Shown: positions 1 to 8,306 of the stretch, piece after piece | Numbering within the stretch: position 1 is the first letter of the stretch | How the letters are laid out: each line of letters starts with the position of its first letter | Source of the DNA: Halobacteriovorax sp. HLS | Lineage (GTDB): Bacteria; Bdellovibrionota; Bacteriovoracia; Bacteriovoracales; Bacteriovoracaceae | NCBI RefSeq assembly: GCF_004006665.1 | Contig: NZ_QOCL01000002.1 | Span: 186,001-250,000 of the forward strand | Direction: 5' to 3' | Length of the DNA: 64,000 nt | The notes under the pieces: generated by a model | What the model was told of the DNA's origin: nothing | The model's input: the letters and a program-made list of their open reading frames with translations, nothing else | Database searches by the model: none | Program-made: the position numbers and the translations under genes

Positions 1-942
1 TAACCCTATTATCGAGATAATCTGATCATAGCTATCAATACTGAAAGCGAAGTATTTATAAATATGTCCAAGAGGGGATAGACCAACAATTTCAGTCATT
101 AATAAAAAGATACCTAACTGATATACTCTATTTTTTGGAGCCGACAATAAGAAGACATGAAATACACAAAGCAAAAGAATGAGCCGTACAACAGTAAACT
201 GATAGTCTTCCCAGAAAATCCTATTTATTGAGACCAATAAAGGAAGAAAAGAAAGTAAAAATAGTGAAGTAAACCCTAAAATTAGGCTATCTCTCGTCTT
301 AGATCTATTCAAATAGCGCAATGATAAAATAAAAGACACCGAAGAAATTATAAAGGTTATAGTTGAAATATATGTACTGTGCTCAGGTAATATAAACTCA
401 TCAATACTGGCTAAAAAGTAAATCAGCTTAAAAGCAATAGTTGGCAACAAAATTGAGACTAGAGCAATTCTTTCTGATTTAGTAACTAACGAAAATTTAA
501 TTCTATACAAGAAGCCTACAAACAGAAGAGCAAGAATTAGTAATGTATTTGTGTAAACTATACTTAGTTTAAAATCTGTTCTTTCTACGATATCAACAAA
601 TTCAAAAGTTGCGAATGTTGTGTAATAACAATATATGGAGATTAACCATAATGGAAATCTTGCAAAATTAAAAAAATAGCTTTCAAATCTCTTATAATCA
701 ACTTTAAAAATAATTTCCTTTAGAATAAGTGCGGATTCAATAAAGAAAATAAGTGAAATTAGATTTGTAGCATTAAATAAAAAGTAACTCATTAAAATGA
801 TGAACGGTATGCCTAAAACTTGATCTGTATATTTGTCTAGTTTTTTCCAGAAGAAAACATAACCTATAGACGCGAGACTAAAGATTATTTTCAACATAAC
901 ATTCCAATCATAATAGCTAATTAATTGGTTTAATTTATCCAT
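1..942 (-). CDS. Diverged NuoN-like membrane protein (partial, runs off left edge)
   Basis: An open frame starts at ATG 942 and stays open to base 1, giving 314 residues without a stop. It is very hydrophobic. Segments line up with NuoN encoded at 5242-6720: LISLIFFIESALIL against MLILYIGIEILSIL (Glu69 matches Glu141), LLFVGFLYRI against LLFFAGIGYKI, SILLPTIA against SIVPKIA, and GLSPLGHI near the open end against GLPPLSGF. About 70 N-terminal residues and the HMWAPD loop are absent. The Lys of YKI is Arg and the Lys of VPK is Thr. The start overlaps the preceding gene by 8 nt, so it is the seventh gene of the diverged set. Homology is inferred by eye; a working proton pump is doubtful. Confidence 0.7.
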   Translation of the reverse strand, partial: MDKLNQLISYYDWNVMLKIIFSLASIGYVFFWKKLDKYTDQVLGIPFIILMSYFLFNATNLISLIFFIESALILKEIIFKVDYKRFESYFFNFARFPLWLISIYCYYTTFATFEFVDIVERTDFKLSIVYTNTLLILALLFVGFLYRIKFSLVTKSERIALVSILLPTIAFKLIYFLASIDEFILPEHSTYISTITFIISSVSFILSLRYLNRSKTRDSLILGFTSLFLLSFLPLLVSINRIFWEDYQFTVVRLILLLCVFHVFLLSAPKNRVYQLGIFLLMTEIVGLSPLGHIYKYFAFSIDSYDQIISIIGL

Positions 943-1744
943 CAATATATTTCCCAGAAGAATAATTAAAATAATTTAGAATTGAAAATGCTAAAATAGT
1001 AAGTACCACAATTAAAACATTCGCTCTCATTAACGGAACAAGTGAGAAAGTAAGCATCAGCAGAACGACATTATCATAGGTCATTCGTGATATCTTTGAA
1101 CTTATGAAGCTTAAGGCCAAATAAGAAAGAAGTAATGTGACTGTAAATATAAGAAACTCAGAACTATGATTCAGAGTAAGTAAATTTATACAAACTGTTA
1201 GATTAAGAATTATATAGAATAATCTATTAGTTCTGAACTTATTAAAAATAACTACCGCTAACATAAGTCCAACTGAGATTAAAGACCATCTAAAATCATA
1301 GTCAAAACTATATATTTCTCTTAAGGACACTAAGGCGAAGAGATTAAATGAAAAAAGAGGTATTCTTACTTCCTTTGTATAGTTTGTTTTTAGAGTGCTC
1401 AAAAGAATAATATTGATTATGACATAAGCGATTAATACTGTAACTGGGTACACGTCTATGTTCTGAGTGAAAATAACAACTAAGAAGTATGACAAAAATT
1501 TCATAAAGAAAATATTGTCGATTTTTCGTGCACTAAAACAGTACATAGAAATTGTTACAAGCTCAAAAACTAGAAAGTAATCGAAAAGAGTAGAACTAAG
1601 CTTAAATAATACTATTCCAACTAATTGTAAAACAAACATCATATAAAAAGGTATGAGCTCTTTTCTATTACTACTACCTGCTGTAACAGCGACAAGGCAA
1701 AACAATGTAAACGCTACGAACAAATAAACCATATACCTACTCAA
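935..1744 (-). CDS. Diverged, short NuoM-like membrane protein
   Basis: This is a 269-residue, almost wholly hydrophobic protein, about half the length of a normal NuoM. Its one clear match to NuoM (6736-8280) is FLVFELVTISMYCF against FYVYWEVMLIPMFF, which keeps the transmembrane-5 glutamate (Glu61 against Glu146). A following KFLSYF resembles KFFLYTF. The second half of the antiporter fold, with its lysines and histidines, cannot be found. It overlaps its upstream neighbour by 8 nt and its downstream neighbour by 8 nt, so translation is probably coupled. The NuoM-like label rests mainly on position (sixth of seven genes in nuo order) plus this one segment. Confidence 0.6.
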   Translation of the reverse strand: MSRYMVYLFVAFTLFCLVAVTAGSSNRKELIPFYMMFVLQLVGIVLFKLSSTLFDYFLVFELVTISMYCFSARKIDNIFFMKFLSYFLVVIFTQNIDVYPVTVLIAYVIINIILLSTLKTNYTKEVRIPLFSFNLFALVSLREIYSFDYDFRWSLISVGLMLAVVIFNKFRTNRLFYIILNLTVCINLLTLNHSSEFLIFTVTLLLSYLALSFISSKISRMTYDNVVLLMLTFSLVPLMRANVLIVVLTILAFSILNYFNYSSGKYIDG

Positions 1745-3269
1745 TTAATATTAAAAGTTGACCAACGAAGAATAAAAAGAAAATTACTACAATCATATAG
1801 CTAGAGCTCTGTCCGACTAAATTAATCACATTATAAAGCTTAACTTTTGAGCGATTTGTTTCTCTAACAGTAGCGTTCTTTCTAAACAATAAGGACCTTG
1901 GCTTAATCGAAGAAAATATATTAATGAACCTATATTTAATTAGCCAAACCTTTTTAAAATCTAAAATACTCAAGCCATAAATTACTAAACAAAATAGTAT
2001 TAAGAGAATAAGCAAAGAAATATTGAAGCTGTAACCCTGAATTTCACTAAACTCACAACAGTTCAAGTATGAATTAGAAACGAGAATTCTAGAATACTGC
2101 TTAGAAACAAATCCTTGTGGTAAATTAATATAAGAAAGAAATAAACTAATCACAAGTAGCCCAAAAGAATAAAACCTCTCTTTTAAGCTACTTTCCCATA
2201 GATTAAAAACCACAACTTCTTTAAAAGACTTCAAAGATAGAAAAAGAATTATCCATGAAATAAGTATATTTATCACTAAAAGAAATCCTACAAAGAAATT
2301 CTCTGAATTAGCTAAAGAGTCAATTGAATGAAGCCCAGACATTCCTAGTGGAAAGAACGAAATATTCAACAATACAAAGTATATTGTAATAGTTTTAAAT
2401 TTTATTAGCCCATTATTTTTATCTAAATTAAAAATTCTTACACAATAGAGTACTATTGAAATTAATAGGGCCTGTGCTAAGGCCAATGAATAATTATTAT
2501 TAAGCGCACTAAATAAGACATTCAAGAAGCTTAGTGAACATAAGACATTAATTGCAGTCGCAATATTTTTACGAACAATATATTTTCGTAAGTTATTAAC
2601 AGCAAAAACAGTAAATATTAATAGACCGAATATAACTGCTACATTCGGAACTTGTAGCGCCTTATTGAACTTCAAAAGGAGGATTAAACTAGCGAAAACA
2701 GGTGTAAAAATCATTGATCTTAGAAATCCCCAAGACGAGATCACTACCAACACAAAAGAGAGAATTAGAGATGTAGGAAATAAAAATTCCGATAGACCGC
2801 TAAAGTAAACAACATACTTGTCTCCATAATTATTATAACTTCCAAAGAGTTCTGAGAAATAAATAAGAAAGCTCGTCAAAAGTAAGAATGTGGAAATAAA
2901 GTCTATAAGTCTATTCTTTCTACACACCATCAATAAGAGGAATACTAAGACAACACTAATCAAAATCACGGCCAGAGAACCTGAATATATTGCTATGATC
3001 ATCAGTAGGAAAATTGACTCTTTAATCCATCTTCTGATTTGAAAATGCTCCGCCTCTAGAGCTAATACAAAGACTAAAAGTGAAGACAAAAGACTTGATT
3101 GCGAACTAACTGAAAGTATTTTTGAGAGATAACTTTGAGTGAATAAAGTTGGTACAAAAGCAACAACACCAAGCTGTAAAAGCTTGACCACATAAGAAAT
3201 ATAGAACTTTTCACCAATTCTATAGGAGAATAAAGTTACTAATGAAAGAAGTATTAAAATCTCAATCAT
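1737..3269 (-). CDS. Diverged NuoL-like membrane protein
   Basis: This 510-residue polytopic protein is about 220 residues shorter than NuoL at 8307-10502. VRKNIATAINVLCSLSFLN aligns without gaps to VQTDFKAVLAYSTISQLGY, and the following stretch keeps Tyr, Ala, Ile and Cys positions. ISFFPLGMSG resembles IPFFSGFVSK. The C-terminal helix after a Gln-Ser run resembles the end of NuoL. The conserved channel residues are replaced: the FKA lysine by Ala, the IFKAC lysine by Leu, the two histidines of HLITH by Gln and Ile, and the FWE glutamate by a hydrophobic residue. It follows the NuoK-like gene after 1 nt. The fold assignment is inference, supported by gene order. Confidence 0.6.
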   Translation of the reverse strand: MIEILILLSLVTLFSYRIGEKFYISYVVKLLQLGVVAFVPTLFTQSYLSKILSVSSQSSLLSSLLVFVLALEAEHFQIRRWIKESIFLLMIIAIYSGSLAVILISVVLVFLLLMVCRKNRLIDFISTFLLLTSFLIYFSELFGSYNNYGDKYVVYFSGLSEFLFPTSLILSFVLVVISSWGFLRSMIFTPVFASLILLLKFNKALQVPNVAVIFGLLIFTVFAVNNLRKYIVRKNIATAINVLCSLSFLNVLFSALNNNYSLALAQALLISIVLYCVRIFNLDKNNGLIKFKTITIYFVLLNISFFPLGMSGLHSIDSLANSENFFVGFLLVINILISWIILFLSLKSFKEVVVFNLWESSLKERFYSFGLLVISLFLSYINLPQGFVSKQYSRILVSNSYLNCCEFSEIQGYSFNISLLILLILFCLVIYGLSILDFKKVWLIKYRFINIFSSIKPRSLLFRKNATVRETNRSKVKLYNVINLVGQSSSYMIVVIFFLFFVGQLLILIE

Positions 3270-3270
3270 C

Positions 3271-3552
3271 CTATCCCTCTATATTGCTATTGCCATTAGT
3301 TTTATATGCCTCGAAGCGTACTAATGAATAAACAAGAATTACAATAAAGAATAAAAAACCTAGTACTACAATAAGAGACCCACTAAAAGAAATTGAAAAT
3401 CTCAATTCAAGTAAGTAACTTATTAAAAATGAAGTACTAAACAAATTTATAAAACCGAGCAAAGAATCTATTGCATTTTGCCTAGCAAATAATAAATAAA
3501 ATCCAATTGTAAAAGTTATAAATATAAATGTAATTAGCGCTATATAGGTCAT
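3271..3552 (-). CDS. Diverged NuoK-like membrane protein
   Basis: The 93 residues form three predicted membrane helices, as in NuoK. The match to the normal NuoK (10516-10821) is clear: ARQNAIDSLLGF against ARKNIIAILLGI, a shared RF at residues 51-52, and a final VRF against IRF. Both membrane glutamates needed for proton transfer in NuoK are missing. The position of Glu36 holds Ile35. Counting back from the terminal RF, the position of Glu73 holds Phe69. The gene lies 2 nt after the NuoJ-like gene and 1 nt before the NuoL-like gene. This and the NuoJ-like gene are the best evidence that the cluster descends from a complex I membrane arm. Confidence 0.75.
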   Translation of the reverse strand: MTYIALITFIFITFTIGFYLLFARQNAIDSLLGFINLFSTSFLISYLLELRFSISFSGSLIVVLGFLFFIVILVYSLVRFEAYKTNGNSNIEG

Positions 3553-3554
3553 GA

Positions 3555-4019
3555 CTACCTAAGCCTTTTTGAACAATATAAAATCAAAATAAATATAGAG
3601 GACATCATTGCAAACCTAATATCATCTAGAGCTAATAGATTAAACCTATTCGTTTCAATTAGTTTAACTGTTCCATTCAGCATTTCATCGTCTACACCAG
3701 CAATGATAATCAGTGTAAAAATACTTACTAGAATAATACTAAGAACAGGCATTAAGTTGTTACTGTACTTATTTCTTTGTGTCGTAGCGACTCTAATTTT
3801 ACCTGTCTGAGATACCTTAACATAAACAAGAGTAACAAAATGCAGAAGACTTGTGATTACTAGGTAATAGTGTGCAAATGGATATTCATTTATTTTAAGG
3901 AAAACAAATATACTTAGCGAGCACATTAAACTGAATATGATCTTAAAAGATGATTTATTTGATAAAAGTATCGATATTGAAAAGATTAAAAAAACGATAA
4001 CACCTAAATTATTACTCAC
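3555..4019 (-). CDS. Diverged NuoJ-like membrane protein
   Basis: I place the start at GTG 4019, which overlaps the upstream stop as GTGA and has AAGGAAG five bases ahead. ATG 4043 would add eight residues. The product is 154 residues, close to NuoJ length. Two segments align without gaps to NuoJ (10821-11348): YYLVITSLLHFVTLV with QLIVYAGGVVILMLF, and LLALDDIRFAMMSSIFIL with LLATDHVLAFEISSVLLL. The conserved YAGG bulge in helix 3, which reorganises during turnover in complex I, is replaced by ITSL. The family relationship is well supported by eye, but the functional element is gone. Confidence 0.75.
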   Translation of the reverse strand: MSNNLGVIVFLIFSISILLSNKSSFKIIFSLMCSLSIFVFLKINEYPFAHYYLVITSLLHFVTLVYVKVSQTGKIRVATTQRNKYSNNLMPVLSIILVSIFTLIIIAGVDDEMLNGTVKLIETNRFNLLALDDIRFAMMSSIFILILYCSKRLR

Positions 4020-4918
4020 AGTAACTTCCTTAAGTAGACACATAAAAAGAGATTAACAAAAAGAAGAATTGCCACTAACCCAGACAATCTCTTATGAGAA
4101 GATTTCTCTTTTACAATAGATTTAAATCTCATCGAGAAATTAACTACAAGAGCAATTAACATGTACTTGAGGAATAATACAATCGCTGATAATACTGTTT
4201 CATTTGCTAAATAATCGTAGCCGCTTAAGTCTTTAATACCTCCGAAGACAGATTTAATAAACAGAATTACGAAATAAAAATAAATTAGTTTTTCTGTAAT
4301 AACATCTACAATTCCATCTACCGTCTTGTGAAATAAGTTTTTACGAGCGATCACAATTCTTTGTTCAACCATAGATAAACAAAGAACAATTGGAATAATT
4401 ATCATAGGTATATTTAAAATTTGCCAATTATAAGCATAAGATCCAATCGTTAACAGCATAGAATTCACTTCGATACCAAGATTCATACTCAATTTACTTA
4501 TAGCAATATAAACAAAACACAAAAACGCCACAGGCAAGAAATTAGAAATTTGATTAATATTTTCTTTGTCCTTTGCTTTTAAAAACCAAAGAAACTCTAA
4601 GATAATGAGATAACTAAAGACATGCGTAATATTGTAAACAGATGTATTACTTGCAAAGAGGTTATTCAATAATAGATTTGAAACCGCGTAAAATATTACA
4701 TTTACACGAATCAGTGAAATAGTTAGAGAGTAAACAGATGTTCTCTGAAGACTAACTCTTGAAAATGATAAAAGAGAGGACAGTAATATATTTCTTTTAC
4801 TCGTCACAATAGAAGAAGAACGCACGGCCTTATACATTACAGAGTGTAATAATAAGAAAGAAAAAACTACTGATAAAACAGAGAGTACTGGTAAAAATTC
4901 AGTATCAACTAGGGTCAA
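4016..4918 (-). CDS. Diverged NuoH-like membrane protein
   Basis: The protein has 300 residues and about eight hydrophobic segments, against 399 residues for NuoH at 11366-12565. TEKLIYFYFVILFIKSVFGG aligns to AEYVEVFVVCAVAAALYLGG with its glutamate kept. A later VV...R...NL block keeps the same spacing as in NuoH (VV to NL 31 residues). The quinone-site signature of NuoH (AERK...GPNRVGP) is absent, and AETNRAPFD is reduced to VEQR. The protein should therefore not form a normal quinone pocket. It starts 3 nt after the NuoA-like gene. The NuoH identity is inferred from these blocks and from position. Confidence 0.65.
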   Translation of the reverse strand: MTLVDTEFLPVLSVLSVVFSFLLLHSVMYKAVRSSSIVTSKRNILLSSLLSFSRVSLQRTSVYSLTISLIRVNVIFYAVSNLLLNNLFASNTSVYNITHVFSYLIILEFLWFLKAKDKENINQISNFLPVAFLCFVYIAISKLSMNLGIEVNSMLLTIGSYAYNWQILNIPMIIIPIVLCLSMVEQRIVIARKNLFHKTVDGIVDVITEKLIYFYFVILFIKSVFGGIKDLSGYDYLANETVLSAIVLFLKYMLIALVVNFSMRFKSIVKEKSSHKRLSGLVAILLFVNLFLCVYLRKLL

Positions 4919-4921
4919 AAT

Positions 4922-5242
4922 CTACTTCCGTGACAATGGTTCCATTATATAAATTACTATAAATGATAGAACAATCGGAACCATTAATAAAAGGTTTTCA
5001 TACTCAAAGAAGTTATTAATATTATTAGATTTATAAAGCGTGGTAAGCAAGAACAGAGTTAAGATATAAAGTATCGATAAACATGAAGCTCTATATGTCC
5101 GTACAGAGCTAGTTACAAATATTTTCGGAAGATCTATTGTAAAGTCTTTAAGCTTGAGCTTAATTAATAAGGCCCAAGCTATGATCAAAAAGCTTAGGCC
5201 ACATGAGAAGTATACTAGAAATTTAATGCTTATATTGTGCAT
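4922..5242 (-). CDS. Diverged NuoA-like small membrane protein
   Basis: This 106-residue protein has three hydrophobic segments, which matches the NuoA architecture. Its ATG shares a base with the TAA stop of nuoN (TAATG on the minus strand), so it is translated as a direct continuation of the nuo operon. The NuoA hallmarks YECG, with its redox-responsive cysteine, and FDVEGALMFP are not present. Only topology, size, position as first gene of the second set and weak C-terminal similarity support the label. Of the seven diverged genes this is the hardest to assign by sequence alone. Confidence 0.5.
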   Translation of the reverse strand: MHNISIKFLVYFSCGLSFLIIAWALLIKLKLKDFTIDLPKIFVTSSVRTYRASCLSILYILTLFLLTTLYKSNNINNFFEYENLLLMVPIVLSFIVIYIMEPLSRK

Positions 5243-6720
5243 TATTGAATGAAGATTTTAGCTCCGTTGGCCACAACCAGGATATTTTCCCAGAAAACAC
5301 CTAACAGAACAACAGGAATTGCCAAACAAGCTACGGCAACCTGATAACTAAAATCAAAGCCCTTTATTCCAGAGTCATTTTCTGATTTCTTGAAAACCAT
5401 GATTCTTATAATCTTCATATAATAGAAAAGTGCAACAACAGAGTTTAGTCCTGCAATTATAGTAAGAACATAGTACTTCTTAGCGATTAATGCATTAAAG
5501 ATGTTAAACTTGGCAACAAAACCGCTCAATGGTGGAAGACCAGCCAATGAAAACATTGTAATAATCATAAAAATGGCCATCAATGGATGCTTACCAATCA
5601 ATCCACTAAATCTTTCAAAATGATCGTTACCATACTCATCCTGAACAGCAGAAGTAATAAAAAAGGCAACTAAAGTCATAAATAGGTAAGTGATACCATA
5701 AAATAAAATGGCCCTAACACCAATTTCTGACAAGCAAAGCACACCAAGCATCATCACACCTGCATGAGATATTGATGAATACGCCAACATTCTCTTTACA
5801 GATCTTTGCCCAATAGCTGAGACATTTCCAACTGTCATTGTTAAAGCGGCAACCACACTTAAAGTTCCAACCCAACTCATTTGTAAAAGAGTTACATCTG
5901 CACCACCAAAAAATGCCATTGTTACTCTTACTAATACAGCAATACCAGCTATCTTAGGCACGATTGAAAAGAAAGTTGTAACAGGAAGAGGAGATCCTTC
6001 GTAAACATCAGGTGCCCACATATGAAATGGTACACAAGCTATTTTGTATCCAATTCCTGCAAAGAATAATAAAAATGAAGGCATTAACACTGCAATTTGA
6101 ACAGTATCAAGCTTTGCTAATTTACCTGCAATACCTGCAAACTGAATTGTTCCCACTACCCCAAAAATATGACTTAAACCAAATAGCATGATCCCAGCTG
6201 AGATACCGCCATATAATGAATACTTTAAGCCCGCTTCAGATGATCTATCGTCATTTTTCTTAAGTGACGCAAGAACATACGAAAGAATAGATAAAATCTC
6301 GATACCGATATAAAGAATAAGCATGTTATTAGCAGATGAAAGCAGCATACCACCGATAAGAACACCTACCGAAATAATAACGAATTCACCCTTAACATTC
6401 TCATAAATATCAGAAGATTTTCTACTTAAGTAAATAGAAGCCGCTGTTCCAAGTACCATTATGATTTTAGATAGAGTACTAAATGGATCAATAGTTAAAG
6501 AGTTCGTAAAGATTGCTGTCGGCTCATCACCTAAAGAACCTATTAGTTTAACAAGAGTAAAGAGTAGCCCAATATATGCTGTTGCATAGAGGAAGTTCTT
6601 CTTACTACCTTTCTCTTCATTGCTATAAGTTGATTCGACAAAAAGCAGACCAATCATAGTCACTACCAGAGTAATCTCTGGTACGAACCGGGCCATATTT
6701 GCTAAATAGTTTAAAACCAT
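5242..6720 (-). CDS. nuoN: NADH-quinone oxidoreductase subunit N
   Basis: This is the antiporter-like membrane subunit of respiratory complex I and one of its three distal proton channels. The 492 residues match the usual length. Diagnostic elements include YIGIEILSIL with the helix-5 glutamate (Glu141), YKIACVPFHMWAPDVYEG with the channel lysine and the HxWxPD loop, RMLAYSSISHAG, and GLPPLSGFVAK. It is the last normal subunit gene of the membrane-arm cluster, 15 nt after nuoM. Its stop overlaps the start of a diverged NuoA-like gene, so transcription very likely continues into the second set. Confidence 0.95.
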   Translation of the reverse strand: MVLNYLANMARFVPEITLVVTMIGLLFVESTYSNEEKGSKKNFLYATAYIGLLFTLVKLIGSLGDEPTAIFTNSLTIDPFSTLSKIIMVLGTAASIYLSRKSSDIYENVKGEFVIISVGVLIGGMLLSSANNMLILYIGIEILSILSYVLASLKKNDDRSSEAGLKYSLYGGISAGIMLFGLSHIFGVVGTIQFAGIAGKLAKLDTVQIAVLMPSFLLFFAGIGYKIACVPFHMWAPDVYEGSPLPVTTFFSIVPKIAGIAVLVRVTMAFFGGADVTLLQMSWVGTLSVVAALTMTVGNVSAIGQRSVKRMLAYSSISHAGVMMLGVLCLSEIGVRAILFYGITYLFMTLVAFFITSAVQDEYGNDHFERFSGLIGKHPLMAIFMIITMFSLAGLPPLSGFVAKFNIFNALIAKKYYVLTIIAGLNSVVALFYYMKIIRIMVFKKSENDSGIKGFDFSYQVAVACLAIPVVLLGVFWENILVVANGAKIFIQ

Positions 6721-6735
6721 TACTAAACCTTTATA

Positions 6736-8280
6736 TTAATACTTACCTAATAAAGTAACTAAATCATTAACTGATGCCTTCATAATATTTAAAATTGGTG
6801 AAGGCCAAATACCAAAGACGATAACAGCAACACAAAGTGGAGCCATGTAGAATATCTCTCTAGCATTCATGTCTGTGTAAGACTTGTTTTCTTCAACAAC
6901 ATCTCCAAAGAACATTCTTTTAAACATCCAAAGAAGGTAAGCTGCACCAATTAGAAGACCTAATAATGCAATTACAGTCATCGTAGTATAAACAGGGAAC
7001 ATACCTAAGAAGATCAATGCTTCTGAGATAAACCCAGATAACCCTGGTAATCCCATTGAAGCGAACATTGCGATTATAAAGATAATCGAATAAACAGGTA
7101 ACTGAGTATAAAGACCACCGAAACCTCTAGAACCATCTGGTCTAATTATCCATCTGTGGTGAGATCTTTCGTAAAGAATACCGATTAGTAAGAACATCAT
7201 CGCTGTTGAAGTTCCGTGATTAAACATCTGAAGAACTGCACCATTCATTCCCTGAGTAGTCATTGCAGCCATACCCATCATTACGAATCCCATATGTGAC
7301 ACTGAAGAATATGCAATTAGCTTCTTAACATCTGTTTGTGCCATTGCACAGAAAGCTCCGTAAATAATATTGATCAAACCAAGAGCTGCGATACATTCTG
7401 CGAAATAAACTGTAGCACTTGGGAAGATTGGGAAAGCAATTCTTAAGAACCCGTAAGTTCCCATCTTTAAAAGTACACCGGCCAGAATAACTGAAATTGC
7501 AGTTGGAGCCTGAACGTGTGCATGAGGTAACCATGTATGAAACGGAAATACTGGAACCTTAATTGCAAAACCAATAAACATAAATACAAAGAAGAGTTTA
7601 TCAAAAGGAATACTCATACCAAATAAAGATACTTTCATTTGAATAAACTGATCTGCTTGTGCCTTTAAAGCAAGTAAGTTGAAAGACTCTGCTCCCATTC
7701 CAGTTGCGTGATAAAGAGCAACCATACCTACGAGCATTAGGATTGATCCAAAAAATGTATAAAGGAAGAACTTAACTGCTGCGTACTCTCTGTTTTCTCC
7801 ACCCCAAATACCGATAAGAAAGAACATTGGAATAAGCATTACTTCCCAGTAAACGTAAAATAGGAAGAAGTCCATTGATAAGAAAACACCATATACTGTA
7901 CTTTGTAAGAAGAGTAGAAGTGCATAGTATCCCTTAACTTGCTTTGAAACTGTCCAAGAACAAAGTACACAAAGGAAGAGTAAAAGTGATGTCAAAAGAA
8001 TCATTGGCATTGAGATACCATCAACTGCTAAGTGATAGTTGATATTGAATTGCTCAATCCACTTCATCTTAATAGTAAATGCATCCTGCATACCTGCAAT
8101 AGAATTATCAAACCCCATCCACAGTTTTACAGAAAGAACCATTGTGATAGCTGTATTTAACAGAGCCCACATTCTGATTGCATTTTCTTTTGCCTTTGGA
8201 ATAAAAAGAATTCCAAGAACACCTATAATAGGCATCCATAATATCCAACTTAATAAATTCGACGTACCGTTCACCGCCAA
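6736..8280 (-). CDS. nuoM: NADH-quinone oxidoreductase subunit M
   Basis: This is an antiporter-like proton-pumping subunit of complex I. The 514-residue length is typical. Visible signatures are FYVYWEVMLIPMFF with the helix-5 glutamate (Glu146), VPVFPFHTWLPHAHVQAPT, DVKKLIAYSSVSHMG with the channel lysines, MFNHG, and GLPGLSGFISE with Glu at the C-terminal channel position. It lies between nuoL (26 nt upstream) and nuoN (15 nt downstream) in the inner membrane arm. Nothing in the sequence looks degraded. Confidence 0.96.
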   Translation of the reverse strand: MAVNGTSNLLSWILWMPIIGVLGILFIPKAKENAIRMWALLNTAITMVLSVKLWMGFDNSIAGMQDAFTIKMKWIEQFNINYHLAVDGISMPMILLTSLLLFLCVLCSWTVSKQVKGYYALLLFLQSTVYGVFLSMDFFLFYVYWEVMLIPMFFLIGIWGGENREYAAVKFFLYTFFGSILMLVGMVALYHATGMGAESFNLLALKAQADQFIQMKVSLFGMSIPFDKLFFVFMFIGFAIKVPVFPFHTWLPHAHVQAPTAISVILAGVLLKMGTYGFLRIAFPIFPSATVYFAECIAALGLINIIYGAFCAMAQTDVKKLIAYSSVSHMGFVMMGMAAMTTQGMNGAVLQMFNHGTSTAMMFLLIGILYERSHHRWIIRPDGSRGFGGLYTQLPVYSIIFIIAMFASMGLPGLSGFISEALIFLGMFPVYTTMTVIALLGLLIGAAYLLWMFKRMFFGDVVEENKSYTDMNAREIFYMAPLCVAVIVFGIWPSPILNIMKASVNDLVTLLGKY

Positions 8281-8306
8281 CTCCTTACTATATTAAAACT
8301 AATTTT

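Noticed and set aside
1-5242. Reading the leftmost membrane genes as an Mrp-type Na+/H+ antiporter operon
   Set aside because: Mrp lacks NuoH- and NuoJ-like subunits in this order and has MrpE and MrpG; the gene order and the J/K alignments fit complex I better.
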